Positions 16,118-24,658 of a DNA stretch of 36,642 bases are shown here, one piece after another. Below the pieces are notes generated by a model. It ran no database searches and was not told the origin of the DNA. It saw only the letters and a list, made by a program, of their open reading frames with translations. The first letter of the stretch is position 1. Each line of letters starts with the position of its first letter. This stretch comes from Deltaproteobacteria bacterium. GTDB taxonomy: Bacteria > Desulfobacterota > B13-G15 > RBG-16-54-18. The translations under genes and the position numbers were made by a program. The stretch is from positions 1 to 36,642 of the forward strand of contig DAOVGN010000047.1 of assembly GCA_030672385.1 (NCBI GenBank), written 5' to 3'.

Positions 16118-16678
16118 ATGGCAGAGACCCAAGCTGTAGATATCGGCAGCAAACTCAAGGCCATCCGTGGGGAAAAAAGGATATCTCTGCGCACATTGGC
16201 CAAATTAAGTGGCCTTTCGGTAAACACCCTGAGCCTTATAGAAAGGAATATTACATCTCCCACGGTGAATACCCTCTTCAACATCAGCAGGGCCTTGGCG
16301 GTTAAGATCAATTACTTCTTCGATGAAGAGAGGATAGAAGATACGATCTTCACCAAGGGGGATCAACGCAAGCAGGTGGGAACCAAGGATAAAGGGATAA
16401 GGTTGGAGAGCCTCGGCTCAGGCCTCATCCAGCAAGACTTGGAGGCCCATGTGATTACCGCTAGCAAGGACGCCAAGAGCGGAACCAAAGGGATGAGTCA
16501 TCTAGGTGATGAGTTGGTTTTCTGCTTGCTGGGCCAATTCCAATTTGAGGTGAAGAAGGAAAAATATATCTTGAAGAAAGGAGATAGCCTCCTCTTCAAG
16601 GGTAGTCTCCAACAACAATGGGAGAATATAGGGGATGGGGATTCTATCTTTCTCATTGTGAGGGGAAAACAAAAATAA
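16118..16678 (+). CDS. XRE-family transcriptional regulator with cupin domain
   Basis: A 186-aa two-domain regulator. Residues about 8-65 form an XRE helix-turn-helix (IGSKLKAIRGEKRISLRTLA, then LSGLSVNTLSLIERNITSP). Residues about 105-185 form a cupin (GMSHLGDELVFCLLGQFQFE, ending SIFLIVRGK) that binds a small ligand. Such proteins control metabolite or amino-acid utilisation genes, often next to their own gene. AAGGAGGGAGG lies upstream of ATG 16118. It heads the plus-strand run maf - yggS - argH, but the 36-bp gap to maf and the presence of its own promoter leave open whether they share a transcript. The target genes are unknown; the oadB cluster upstream is one candidate. Confidence 0.88.
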   Translation: MAETQAVDIGSKLKAIRGEKRISLRTLAKLSGLSVNTLSLIERNITSPTVNTLFNISRALAVKINYFFDEERIEDTIFTKGDQRKQVGTKDKGIRLESLGSGLIQQDLEAHVITASKDAKSGTKGMSHLGDELVFCLLGQFQFEVKKEKYILKKGDSLLFKGSLQQQWENIGDGDSIFLIVRGKQK

Positions 16679-16714
16679 TCGGGATCATTTACCCCTACCA
16701 CACCCTCAAGAGCC

Positions 16715-17308
16715 ATGTCCAAAGAATTGATTTTGGCCTCTTCTTCGCCGCGAAGAAAAAACCTTCTCTCCTCCATTGAGCTTGAGTTTGAGGTTATCCC
16801 GGCGGAGGTACGGGAGACCCCCTCCCCTCATGAAACAGCTAAAGATTTCGCCCTGAGGATAGCAGAGAGAAAGGCCGTTTTTGTAGGAGAAAGATATCCC
16901 CATTCCTGGATCATAGGGGCCGATACCGTGATCGCCATAGGGGGGGAAATCTTGGGAAAACCCTCTGGAAAGGAGGAGACAAAACGGATGTTGAAGCGAT
17001 TAGCCGGTAAAGAGCACCTGGTGATCACCGGCTATTGCCTCTTAAAATTGGCAGAGGGGAAAAAGATGGAGGGGGCCGAGGAAACTCGAGTCAAGATAAA
17101 GCCCCTCAAGGAAATGGAGATAGATTGGTACATCAACACAGGGGAACCATTCGATAAGGCGGGGGGATATGCTATACAGGGAAAGGGAGCCTTTATGGTA
17201 GAATGGATAGAGGGTTCTTACACCAATGTGGTGGGGCTCCCCCTTTGCCAACTCATCGAGCTCCTCAAAGGCGAAGGGGTGTCGATATTTTCTAAAGAAG
17301 TGAAGTAG
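16715..17308 (+). CDS. maf: Maf-family nucleotide pyrophosphatase
   Basis: A 197-aa house-cleaning pyrophosphatase that hydrolyses non-canonical or modified NTPs, in older literature called a septum formation inhibitor. Motifs are LILASSSPRRKNLL at the N-terminus, IIGADTVIAIGGEILGKP, and DKAGGYAIQGKGAFMVEWIE plus GSYTNVVGLPL near the end. Length is standard. It lies 36 bp behind the XRE gene and about 26 bp before yggS, in an order (maf, yggS, argH) compatible with one operon. The motif reading does not separate dTTP/UTP from other substrate classes with certainty. Confidence 0.93.
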   Translation: MSKELILASSSPRRKNLLSSIELEFEVIPAEVRETPSPHETAKDFALRIAERKAVFVGERYPHSWIIGADTVIAIGGEILGKPSGKEETKRMLKRLAGKEHLVITGYCLLKLAEGKKMEGAEETRVKIKPLKEMEIDWYINTGEPFDKAGGYAIQGKGAFMVEWIEGSYTNVVGLPLCQLIELLKGEGVSIFSKEVK

Positions 17309-17334
17309 ACATCCCTTCTGTGTTCGAGGAACTC

Positions 17335-18039
17335 ATGGTCGCGGATTCCATGGGTGAAATAGATATAAAGGGAAACCTAAGCAAAGTAAGGGAAAGGATA
17401 GAAAAGGCGGCCGACAGGGTGGGGAGTGATCCCCAAACGATAAGGCTAATCGCGGTCACCAAGACCATAGAGGCAGAGAGGATAAGGGAGGCGATCTCTG
17501 CAGGGGCGACGATATTTGGGGAAAACTACGTTCAAGAGGCGAGGAAAAAGATCGAGGAGATAGGTCATACCAGCCTTCAGTGGCACTTCATCGGGCACCT
17601 CCAAACCAACAAGGCCAAATATGCGGGGAGACTCTTCGACCTAATCCATTCAGTGGACAGCATCAAGTTGGCCAGGGAATTGGACAGAAGGGCCGCTGCA
17701 GAAGGCAGGGTGATTGATTGTTTGATTGAGGTAAATTGCTCCCAGGAGGAATCCAAGTTCGGGATACGCAAAGAGGAAACCTTGGAACTTGCCAATGAGA
17801 TAAAGGGCTTGTCAAATCTTTTCCTGAAGGGCCTCATGACCATGCCCCCATATTTTGATGATCCTGAATTGGCCAGACCCTATTTCATCGCCCTCAGAAG
17901 GCTCAAGGAGGAAATAGAGAGGAATGACATCCCCCTGCCGGAACTCTCCATGGGTATGTCGGTGGATTTTGAAGTGGCCATTGAAGAAGGGGCCACCATG
18001 GTCAGGGTAGGCAGGGCCATTTTCGGAGAAAGGAGATAG
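17335..18039 (+). CDS. yggS: YggS-family pyridoxal phosphate homeostasis protein
   Basis: A PLP-binding alanine-racemase-like barrel without catalytic partners, which keeps free PLP balanced in the cytoplasm. Diagnostic blocks are IRLIAVTKT with the PLP lysine, FGENYVQEARKK, WHFIGHLQTNKAK, FDLIHSVDS, FGIRKEE, GLMTMPPY, and LSMGMSVDFEVAIEEGATMV ending VGRAIFGER. I choose ATG 17335 because GAGGA sits five bases before it; the ORF track starts at an upstream GTG, and ATG 17350 is also possible. It ends two bases before the TTG start of argH, so the two genes are coupled. Confidence 0.93.
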   Translation: MVADSMGEIDIKGNLSKVRERIEKAADRVGSDPQTIRLIAVTKTIEAERIREAISAGATIFGENYVQEARKKIEEIGHTSLQWHFIGHLQTNKAKYAGRLFDLIHSVDSIKLARELDRRAAAEGRVIDCLIEVNCSQEESKFGIRKEETLELANEIKGLSNLFLKGLMTMPPYFDDPELARPYFIALRRLKEEIERNDIPLPELSMGMSVDFEVAIEEGATMVRVGRAIFGERR

Positions 18040-18041
18040 TC

Positions 18042-19421
18042 TTGGCGGAAAAACCTTGGGGAGGGAGATTTACCCAAAAGACAGATGATTTGGCAGAGGA
18101 GTTTACCTCCTCCATCTCCTTTGACAAGAGACTCTATCGTTGCGATATTAAGGGAAGTATGGCCTACTGCGAGGCGCTGGCAAAGGCGGGAATCCTCTCT
18201 CGGGAGGAGAGGGGGAAGATCCTTCAGGCCCTGAAGGAGACAGAGGAGGAGATAGAACGGGGGGAGTTCTCATTTTCCAACTGCTGGGAAGACATCCATA
18301 TGCATATTGAGCAAAGGCTACAGGAAAAGATCGGGGAGGTGGGGGGGAAACTCCACACGGGCAGGAGCAGAAACGATCAGATCTCCCTGGATATGCGCCT
18401 TTACCTCAAAGAAGGAGTACTCAGTATTCTCGACCTCGTAAAGGAGCTCCAGACCAGTTTGGTGAAACAGGCCGCCAAATATATAAACTCGATCATGCCC
18501 GGGTACACCCACCTGCGCAAGGCTCAACCCATCCTTTTCTCACATCACCTGATGGCATACTACGAGATGTTCAAGAGGGATAGAGAGAGGCTGACCGACG
18601 CCTTGCGCAGGATAGATGTCCTCCCCTTGGGCAGCGGCGCCTTGGCCGGTTCCCCATATCCCATAGATCGAGACTATCTGGCAGAGTTGTTGGGTTTTGC
18701 CGAGATCAGTCAGAACAGCATAGATGCCGTGGGCAACAGGGACTTCGTAGTGGAGTTCCTCTCACACTGTGCTCTCATCATGATGCACCTCAGCCGCCTC
18801 TGTGAAGAGTTTATCATCTGGTCCAGTGCGGAGGCCGGATTCCTGCACCTGCCTCAATCCCTCTGCACCGGCAGCAGCATCATGCCCCAAAAGGAGAACC
18901 CCGACGTATTGGAGCTTATCAGGGCAAAGACAGGGAGGGTATATGGTGCCCTTGTCTCTCTGCTAACCATCCTAAAGGCCCTCCCCTTGGCGTACAATAG
19001 GGATCTCCAAGAGGACAAGGAACCCATGTTTGACACCGTAGATACGGTGAAGAACTCCCTTAAAATTATGGCCAAACTCCTCGATGGGATAGAGGTAAAC
19101 CAGGAGAGGATGAGGGCCGCCGCCGCCGAGGGCTTCACCAACGCCACAGATCTGGCCGATTACCTAGTCCTAAATGGGATCCCATTTAGGAAGGCTCACC
19201 AGGTCGCCGGGAAGGTGGTGCAGTACGCCGAGGAGAGGGACAAAAAACTGGAGGACCTCTCCCTGGCCCAATTGCAATCCTTTTCCCCTGCCATCAAAGA
19301 GGACGTCTTTGACTATATTCGCATAGAGAGTTCGGTGGACCATCGTCAAACCATAGGAGGGACGGCCCGTCAAAGGGTGGCTGAACAGATAAAAAGGGCC
19401 CAAAAGGAGCTGGCATGTTGA
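18042..19421 (+). CDS. argH: Argininosuccinate lyase
   Basis: 459 aa, the last step of arginine biosynthesis (argininosuccinate to arginine plus fumarate). Signature blocks are KPWGGRFTQKTDDL, KLHTGRSRNDQISLDMRLYL, MPGYTHLRKAQPILFSHHL, LPLGSGALAGS and the superfamily signature GSSIMPQKENPD with its catalytic Ser loop. The start is TTG at 18042, supported by AAAGGAG seven bases upstream. It overlaps the following lipoprotein gene by seven bases. The fumarate it releases feeds the fumarase encoded elsewhere in the window. Complete, with no unusual residues seen. Confidence 0.96.
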   Translation: MAEKPWGGRFTQKTDDLAEEFTSSISFDKRLYRCDIKGSMAYCEALAKAGILSREERGKILQALKETEEEIERGEFSFSNCWEDIHMHIEQRLQEKIGEVGGKLHTGRSRNDQISLDMRLYLKEGVLSILDLVKELQTSLVKQAAKYINSIMPGYTHLRKAQPILFSHHLMAYYEMFKRDRERLTDALRRIDVLPLGSGALAGSPYPIDRDYLAELLGFAEISQNSIDAVGNRDFVVEFLSHCALIMMHLSRLCEEFIIWSSAEAGFLHLPQSLCTGSSIMPQKENPDVLELIRAKTGRVYGALVSLLTILKALPLAYNRDLQEDKEPMFDTVDTVKNSLKIMAKLLDGIEVNQERMRAAAAEGFTNATDLADYLVLNGIPFRKAHQVAGKVVQYAEERDKKLEDLSLAQLQSFSPAIKEDVFDYIRIESSVDHRQTIGGTARQRVAEQIKRAQKELAC

Positions 19422-20143
19422 AGAACACTTTTCCTCTCCTGATCATCCTCATCATCCTAGTGGGAGGCTGCGGCGTCAAGGCCCCCCCCATACCCCCTGA
19501 TGTGCTGGTACCCAAGGCCATCTCTGACCTACAAGGAAAGGTAAGAGAGGGAGAACTGTACCTGAGCTGGGGTGTACCGCGGAAAAACGTAGATGGTTCC
19601 AAGCCTGCCGATCTGGTGACCTTCAGGGTGCTCAGGAGGGAAGAGCGAGGAGGGTGTCTGGAGTGCCCTGGGGAGTTCAAAATAAGGGCAGATCTCGACC
19701 TTCGCGCCCCAGGGGATTACCGACTGGAGAGGGGCACCGTAACCTGGAGGGATGAAGACCTCAGGGAGGGAACCATTTATATCTATAAGGTGCTCAGCAT
19801 CAACCACTGGGGTTATCCCAGCACCCCTTCTAACGAGCTAATAATCCAATGGGGACAACCTCCACCACCCCCTTCATCCCTCAAAGGAGAGGGAAGGGAT
19901 GAATCAATCCTGCTGATCTGGGAGCTGGTGGAAGGAACAAATGGATACAATATCTACCGAAGAGAGGAGGGAAACCCATTCCCTTCAGACCCCCTGAACA
20001 AGAGACCAGTAAAAGGAGACAGATACTTCGATAAGGGACTGGAAAATGAAAGGAACTACCTCTATGTTGTCCGCGGGGTGAGGGTCTTCGGCGAAACAGC
20101 GGTGGAGGGGAAGAGCTCCGAGGAGATAAAGATCGAGTACTGA
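19415..20143 (+). CDS. LptM-like lipoprotein with fibronectin type III-like repeats
   Basis: 242 aa with a short N-terminal helix and lipobox LVGGC (acylated Cys at about residue 19). GCGVKAPPIPPDVLVP follows, resembling the start of LptM-type small lipoproteins that are often encoded near argH/lysA. Two beta-sandwich fibronectin III-like units follow, one around residues 35-130 (LYLSWGVPR..) and one around residues 150-240 (ILLIWELVEGTNGYNIYRRE). The protein is probably anchored in the outer membrane or inner-membrane outer face. It overlaps argH by seven bases and lies 11 bp before the next gene, so the three are likely one operon. Function unknown; adhesive or scaffolding roles are guesses. 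Confidence 0.8.
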   Translation: MLKNTFPLLIILIILVGGCGVKAPPIPPDVLVPKAISDLQGKVREGELYLSWGVPRKNVDGSKPADLVTFRVLRREERGGCLECPGEFKIRADLDLRAPGDYRLERGTVTWRDEDLREGTIYIYKVLSINHWGYPSTPSNELIIQWGQPPPPPSSLKGEGRDESILLIWELVEGTNGYNIYRREEGNPFPSDPLNKRPVKGDRYFDKGLENERNYLYVVRGVRVFGETAVEGKSSEEIKIEY

Positions 20144-20154
20144 GGAGACAGAAA

Positions 20155-20715
20155 ATGCCCGAGATTAAGAGCACCATGGACCTCGTGATGGAACGAGTGG
20201 GAAAAATGGAGATAGACCAGGAGGAGAGGGAAGGATTTAGGAGAAAAGAAGCTGAAGACCTAACACAGCGCCTTTTCAACCGTTACTTCGTCCAAGCGGA
20301 CAAAAAGGAACTCAGTGCCCTGAAAAAGGAGTTGCAGGGAGCAAAAGGGGAGGTGAAGGCGGCACTTACCGAGATCCTGATCGCCAACTACTCCCCAGAG
20401 GACCCCTCCGCAACGAGCCTCGCAGGGTTGGAGATCGTACAGGAGGGGAAAGGCAAAGAGATAGTCAAGGCCCTGCGGGAGCTGACCTCAAGCTACCAGA
20501 AGGAGAGAGATGATGAATTACAGGGGATGGAGAAGGGGTTCCGAGAGGAATTGTCCCGCAAGGGGATATCAGGATCGGCTGTAGAACCGAACCCTGATTC
20601 CAATCCCCGTTGGACCGATTTCATCGGCCGACTGAACAAAAAATACGGAGAGCAAAAAAAGAGATGCTCAACAAACTGGTATGATACCCCCAGCCTAGGG
20701 ATACCACCTGTGTAA
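20155..20715 (+). CDS. Hypothetical charged, coiled-coil-rich protein (186 aa)
   Basis: A strongly charged, mostly helical protein with no signal peptide or membrane segment. Heptad-like stretches run through residues 20-75 and 105-140 (DKKELSALKKELQGAKGEVK). The C-terminal tail changes character (STNWYDTPSLGIPPV), rich in Pro, Trp and Tyr. AGGAGACAGAAA precedes ATG 20155. It follows the lipoprotein gene by 11 bp and is probably the last gene of the argH group. I do not recognise the family. Confidence 0.7.
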   Translation: MPEIKSTMDLVMERVGKMEIDQEEREGFRRKEAEDLTQRLFNRYFVQADKKELSALKKELQGAKGEVKAALTEILIANYSPEDPSATSLAGLEIVQEGKGKEIVKALRELTSSYQKERDDELQGMEKGFREELSRKGISGSAVEPNPDSNPRWTDFIGRLNKKYGEQKKRCSTNWYDTPSLGIPPV

Positions 20716-20776
20716 CTACTTCTTTTAATTGAGTGTCAACACGTCATTGTAAAAGCCGAAGACCCACAACCCTACT

Positions 20777-21442
20777 CTACATAAGTGGGAAGATCTTTTC
20801 CTCTATCCAGCGAAAGTTCTCCTTTACTGCCTCACTCCCCTCGATGATCCTTCCATGTCCAGGCAGGAGATACTCCACGTCGAGCTGTGAAAGCCTTGCT
20901 ATGCTTCGCTTGAGGAGGGCGCTGTCCCCCTCATAAAAATCCGTCCTGCCCACCCCTTCACTAAAAAGGACGTCACCGGTAAAAAGTACCCTCCTCTCCT
21001 TCCAGTAGAGGGAGATGGAACCAGGGGAGTGGCCAGGGGTATGGTAGACTTCTAACTCCTCTCCCCCCAACCTCACGATCCCCTCTTTAAGGTAGAAATG
21101 GGGTTTTACAACAGGTATGGGGAGCCCCATGGCCTGGTATATCTGATAGCCAAAGGCCCTGAGGTGCCGCTCCTCTTCCTTGTGAAAGGCAACCACGGTA
21201 TCGCTCTTGGAGAAGGTCGCCACCCCCTCGTGGTGATCGGGATGGAGATGTGTGGAGATAATCAAGGAGATCATGCCAATGGATACCCCATCCTTCTCCA
21301 TGGAGCCGAAGAGCTCGGCCAGATGTCTCAGGTGCCCCACATCGATGAGGGTGGGTACATCGCCATCGATCACATAGGTATTACAGTTGTTCTCGGTGGG
21401 GCTCGTCCAGGGATAACAAAAAAGGTCATCAAGAAGCTTCAT
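20777..21442 (-). CDS. MBL-fold metallo-hydrolase
   Basis: A 221-aa metallo-beta-lactamase-fold hydrolase, cytoplasmic, with the dinuclear metal motif STHLHPDHHEGV. Further metal ligands are in YHTPGHSPGSISLYW, LFTGDVLFSEGVGRTDFYEG and LLPGHGRIIEG. This is the glyoxalase II-like subset; the substrate is unknown. AAGGAGGAAAGG lies upstream of ATG 21442. The gene is convergent to the argH group and separated from it by about 60 bp. Confidence 0.88.
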   Translation of the reverse strand: MKLLDDLFCYPWTSPTENNCNTYVIDGDVPTLIDVGHLRHLAELFGSMEKDGVSIGMISLIISTHLHPDHHEGVATFSKSDTVVAFHKEEERHLRAFGYQIYQAMGLPIPVVKPHFYLKEGIVRLGGEELEVYHTPGHSPGSISLYWKERRVLFTGDVLFSEGVGRTDFYEGDSALLKRSIARLSQLDVEYLLPGHGRIIEGSEAVKENFRWIEEKIFPLM

Positions 21443-21547
21443 TCAGTCGTCCTTTCCTCCTTCATCGGTATCTGATTCACAGCAAAAGCTAGTCTACACC
21501 TCCCACACGGTACAGTATAGCCTTGATACGCACAATAGTGAACCTCC

Positions 21548-21601
21548 CCCCGCCCACAGGGCGGGGCATCCCATCCAGTCTCCTCCCCCTTGATGGGGGA
21601 G
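21548..21601. repeat. REP-like double hairpin
   Basis: Two GC-rich hairpins lie side by side in the gap between the MBL and symporter genes: CCCCGCCC/GGGCGGGG at 21548-21566 and CTCCCCC/GGGGGAG at 21583-21601. Neither is followed by a T-run. The style (two C-rich/G-rich hairpins) recalls intergenic REP-type repeats. Another such pair of different sequence is at 26278-26362. Confidence 0.55.
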
Positions 21602-21669
21602 GGAACTATTAATGATGTCATTCATCCCCGTTCACAGAACAGGGTATTCTGACACGTCTTCATAAAAAA

Positions 21670-21690
21670 GGGGAGGCATAAAGCCTCCCC
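21670..21690 (-). terminator. Intrinsic terminator of the symporter operon
   Basis: Stem GGGGAGGC/GCCTCCCC with loop ATAAA. On the minus strand it is followed by six T (21664-21669). It is 25 bp after the symporter stop. Confidence 0.85.
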
Positions 21691-21714
21691 CAGTTGTGCC
21701 GTTTTCTTGTTACC

Positions 21715-23259
21715 TTACCTCTTCTTAGGGAAACACTTGTTGATGATATCGGCAGCGGGCTTCTTCCCGATGAAGCTACCCAAGAAGTAGCAGATACCGG
21801 AGCCGAAAAAGACGATCCAGAACATGTTCGCCATACCCAGGGTTTTGTGCATCACACCCCAGGCTCCCCACAGGGTTGCAACAAGACCAAAGATGCACGC
21901 TGTGATGACACCCAGCGACGTAGCCCCTTTCCAGTAGTACGAAACGGCGGTCACGTAGATGAAGGTTCCGCCGAGGCCGATGGCCGCAAAGCCCATGAAG
22001 ATGGCGAGCAGTGCAGGCGGGCGGTGTAAGGTGTAGTAGAACGGGAGGAAGAGGAACACGGCCAGCAGGAACCTCGTGAGCCAGATGAGGGTTTTGTCCT
22101 TGGTCTTTGGCGCCCAGAGCTTTACCAGGTCTCTGGATACGTTACCGGCCATGATAAAGACCATCGCCGAGAGGGTGGAGAGGGCAGCGGCAAACAGCGC
22201 TGAAGTGTAGAAGGTCAGCAGCGGAATCCCGCCTACTGCCCACGCCATGGTAGGATCAGCAAGGTCGGCCTTCCAGGGCACAATCTTCATGAGCGCTGGC
22301 CCGTATATCGCCCGGGCGACCAGCCCGTTCCAGGCGCAGTCTATCATGATGGGAATCCCTGCCACAAGCCAGACAAAAAGGCACAGGATAGCATAATCCT
22401 TCTTGGTAAGCTGCCTCATGCCCAGAAACCGGCTCACATTGTGAGGAAAACCAGTGGCCATGGTAAAGAAGATCATGGGGCACGCCAGCAACCCTATCCA
22501 GCTGGCGAACAACTGCGTCTTGCCGAGCTGGGGCAACTCAGGTCGCATCAGCTTAATCAAGGCAGGACTCTGGGCGGCAAGGTTTTCGTTCAGCCCGGTA
22601 GGCCCTCCTATATAGACCAGTGCCATGATCCCCATGACCAACCCCACGGCCCCCAGAAAGGCACCTTGAAATGCCATGGACCACTGGGTGGCGGTGTAAC
22701 CTCCCAGGGTCATGTAGATCCATGTCACTATGACAGCGACCAGGAGACAGGCAAGAGGATTCCATCCGGTCACCACATGCCAGGTACCGCCCGCTGCCTT
22801 CAACTGCCCGATGGAGTACATCAACAGGTAGACCAGCATGACGAGGCTTATGATCGTCTGCGACGCCTTGCTGCCAAACCGCCTCCCCAGAAGCTCTGGC
22901 AAGGTGGTGGCACCCAGTTTGGCAGACAGCTCACGGGTCCTCAGGGCCGTAAACCAGACGCAGGGCATGATGCCGACTAGGGTCCATATACCCGCAAACC
23001 ACATCCCTGACCATCCCAGCATGTAACTGATCCCTGCGCTTCCGCAAAAGGCCCAGCCACTGAGGTAGGCGGCTGCCACCGCACACCCCGTGGTGATGGG
23101 ACCCATCGCCCTCTTTCCCACCATGTACTCATCAAAGGTACCCCATCTCCTCCTACCCATAAGGCCGATCCAGAGGGTCACGAGGAGCATGGCAGCAACA
23201 CCGATAGCAGCCCATAGACCCGAGGCCGCCGTTGCCGTCGGTACAGCTAAGAACTCCAT
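21715..23259 (-). CDS. Sodium:solute symporter (SSS family)
   Basis: A 514-aa polytopic membrane protein with about 13 hydrophobic segments. Family features are TFDEYMVGKRAMGPI after the first helix, AAAYLSGWAFCGSAGISYMLGW in the second/third helices, LPELLGRRFGSKASQTI, and the sodium-site region FYTSALFAAALSTLSAMVFI followed by SRDLVKLW. It most resembles the acetate/pantothenate/monocarboxylate branch, but the substrate is not determined. AGGAGG lies upstream of ATG 23259. It is cotranscribed with a 40-aa membrane peptide 32 bp upstream, behind a structured leader and a probable sigma70 promoter. Sodium-driven uptake fits the sodium pump subunits encoded at 14.3-15.7 kb. Confidence 0.92.
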   Translation of the reverse strand: MEFLAVPTATAASGLWAAIGVAAMLLVTLWIGLMGRRRWGTFDEYMVGKRAMGPITTGCAVAAAYLSGWAFCGSAGISYMLGWSGMWFAGIWTLVGIMPCVWFTALRTRELSAKLGATTLPELLGRRFGSKASQTIISLVMLVYLLMYSIGQLKAAGGTWHVVTGWNPLACLLVAVIVTWIYMTLGGYTATQWSMAFQGAFLGAVGLVMGIMALVYIGGPTGLNENLAAQSPALIKLMRPELPQLGKTQLFASWIGLLACPMIFFTMATGFPHNVSRFLGMRQLTKKDYAILCLFVWLVAGIPIMIDCAWNGLVARAIYGPALMKIVPWKADLADPTMAWAVGGIPLLTFYTSALFAAALSTLSAMVFIMAGNVSRDLVKLWAPKTKDKTLIWLTRFLLAVFLFLPFYYTLHRPPALLAIFMGFAAIGLGGTFIYVTAVSYYWKGATSLGVITACIFGLVATLWGAWGVMHKTLGMANMFWIVFFGSGICYFLGSFIGKKPAADIINKCFPKKR

Positions 23260-23291
23260 GTCTTATACCTCCTTGTTTGAGTTTGAGCTGT

Positions 23292-23414
23292 TTACTTCTT
23301 CGTCTTTTTAAAACTTTTTGACTTCGCCAAAACGATCCACGTACCGATAAAACTCATCGCTGTGGTCAAAATGACGATCCAAAGCCAAACCTTAAAGGGA
23401 AACAAAAGATCCAT
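23292..23414 (-). CDS. Symporter small accessory protein (40 aa)
   Basis: Missed by the ORF track because of size. AAAGGAGGAAGTGCTG precedes ATG 23414. The peptide has one transmembrane helix (LWIVILTTAMSFIGTWIVLA) and a basic tail KSKSFKKTKK, then TAA. The symporter starts 32 bp further on with its own ribosome site. Small single-helix proteins encoded just upstream of SSS transporters are known as 'symporter small accessory proteins' in related bacteria; a role in stabilising or tuning the transporter is inferred. Confidence 0.75.
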   Translation of the reverse strand: MDLLFPFKVWLWIVILTTAMSFIGTWIVLAKSKSFKKTKK

Positions 23415-23532
23415 CAGCACTTCCTCCTTTCACAGAAGTTTTGCAAAAATCTTCTTCTCCCCTCACCAAAAAAGTCTTCTCACCCCCTCCCATGATTTAT
23501 TGAAAAAAACCAAAGCAATAACAAAACAAAAT

Positions 23533-23600
23533 GACCCTTCATGGGCCTTTCAAAACACCTTGAAACCCAGTATTACTATGACGTACCCCCATGAAGGATC
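23533..23600 (-). promoter_or_regulatory. Long leader hairpin upstream of the symporter operon
   Basis: On the minus strand GATCCTTCATGGG (23600-23588) pairs with CCCATGAAGGGTC (23545-23533): 13 bp with one G-U pair. A second hairpin, TTTCAA/TTGAAA, lies inside its loop (23548-23565). The outer stem is followed by ATTTTGTTTTGTT, so it could act as an attenuator or mRNA-stability element. It lies downstream of the proposed promoter and about 120 bp before the small accessory gene. Confidence 0.55.
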
Positions 23601-23614
23601 CCCTAGCTTGGTAC

Positions 23615-23644
23615 CACATAACCAAAATCCTTATTATTTGTCAA
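23615..23644 (-). promoter_or_regulatory. Putative sigma70 promoter of the symporter operon
   Basis: On the minus strand TTGACA (23644-23639), an 18-bp spacer and TATGTG (23620-23615). The -35 is a perfect consensus and the -10 is moderate. It would give a leader of about 190 nt containing the long hairpin. The rest of the 376-bp gap to the next plus-strand gene shows nothing else. Confidence 0.45.
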
Positions 23645-23790
23645 GGGAAAAATAACTTTGTTGTAAAAAACATAAAAAGAATGATCGGTCTCTTTGATGC
23701 GTAGGCACATCAGGGCGCCGTGGGATCTATCTCATCTGTATCATCCGTATTGACTCTCCCCCCCTTTGAATGATATAGGAGGCAAAAAAG

Positions 23791-24651
23791 GTGCAGCCAA
23801 TGAAGGTATTGGGATTGGTGGGCAGTGTGCGAAGGCTTGGCAACTCCGAGATCCTCACCAAGGAGGCCCTCATGGGGGCCGAGGAGGAGGGGGCGGAGGT
23901 GGAGATCCTCCGTCTCACCGACTACGAGGTAAAACCGTGCCGGGGGTGTGCAGCATGCCTCTTCCAGGGAAGGGATTGTGTCATAGAGGATGACGCCAAC
24001 TTCATCTTCGCCAAGATGGCAGCGAGCGATGGAATAATAGTCGGGGTGCCCTGTTACATCCTGGAAGCTACCGCCATCATAAAACAGCTCATCGATCGGG
24101 GCTTTGCCCCCATGCAACAGAACACGATCAGGGGAAAGGTAGGAGGGGTCATCGTCCCCTATGCCACCCGCGGGTGGACCCAAAATGTCTTCCAGCAGAC
24201 CAATACCTGGCTCCTCTCCTTGGGGGTAGATATCATCGATCAGCTCCTCATCCACGTCCAGGGGCTCAGTGAGGCCCCCCTCTTCTCCCAGGCCATAGAG
24301 AGGGCCCGTACCTTGGGCAAAAAGGTGGTCCAGGCCATAAAGAGAGGTGACCATTCCTATCAGGGAGAGGAGGGGATCTGTCCCATCTGCCACGACCGAA
24401 ACCTCAGGATCCTAAAGGATATGAAGACAGTGGAATGCCCGGTCTGCGCCGTCCGGGGCACCCTCCAGGTGGAAGGGGGAACGATCACGGTCGTATTCAC
24501 GGATGAGGCAATCCGACGGCATCGGTGGACCGAGGAAAACCTTCGGCGCCACTTCACCTACCACCTCAAGCCTTCGAAGGCATTCTTTATCAAGACAAAG
24601 GGGGAGAGAAAAAAGAAGACCCAGAAGTATAAGGGCTACCTGGGGATGTGA
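23791..24651 (+). CDS. Iron-sulfur flavoprotein-like NADPH-dependent FMN reductase with zinc-ribbon tail
   Basis: A 286-aa protein. Residues 1 to about 185 are a flavodoxin-like FMN domain (VLGLVGSVRRLGNSEILTKE, then PCRGCAACLF and VGVPCYILEATAIIKQLIDR). The compact C-x2-C-x2-C motif plus a later Cys resembles the 4Fe-4S site of Isf proteins of anaerobes. Residues about 198-225 add a zinc-ribbon-like pair of CPxC motifs (CPICHDRN..CPVCAVRG). This suggests electron transfer in the cytoplasm with a second metal site. The start is GTG 23791, because GGAGG is eight bases before it; the ATG at 23800 is too far. It is followed within eight bases by a 115-aa gene and then a Memo-family gene, all likely one operon. 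Confidence 0.85.
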   Translation: MQPMKVLGLVGSVRRLGNSEILTKEALMGAEEEGAEVEILRLTDYEVKPCRGCAACLFQGRDCVIEDDANFIFAKMAASDGIIVGVPCYILEATAIIKQLIDRGFAPMQQNTIRGKVGGVIVPYATRGWTQNVFQQTNTWLLSLGVDIIDQLLIHVQGLSEAPLFSQAIERARTLGKKVVQAIKRGDHSYQGEEGICPICHDRNLRILKDMKTVECPVCAVRGTLQVEGGTITVVFTDEAIRRHRWTEENLRRHFTYHLKPSKAFFIKTKGERKKKTQKYKGYLGM

Positions 24652-24658
24652 GGAGAGA

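Noticed and set aside
24503-24658. Upstream extension of the 115-aa gene (167-aa version in the ORF track)
   Set aside because: The extension lies within the flavoprotein gene and is Arg/Ser-rich shadow sequence; GTG 24659 has AGGAG in front.
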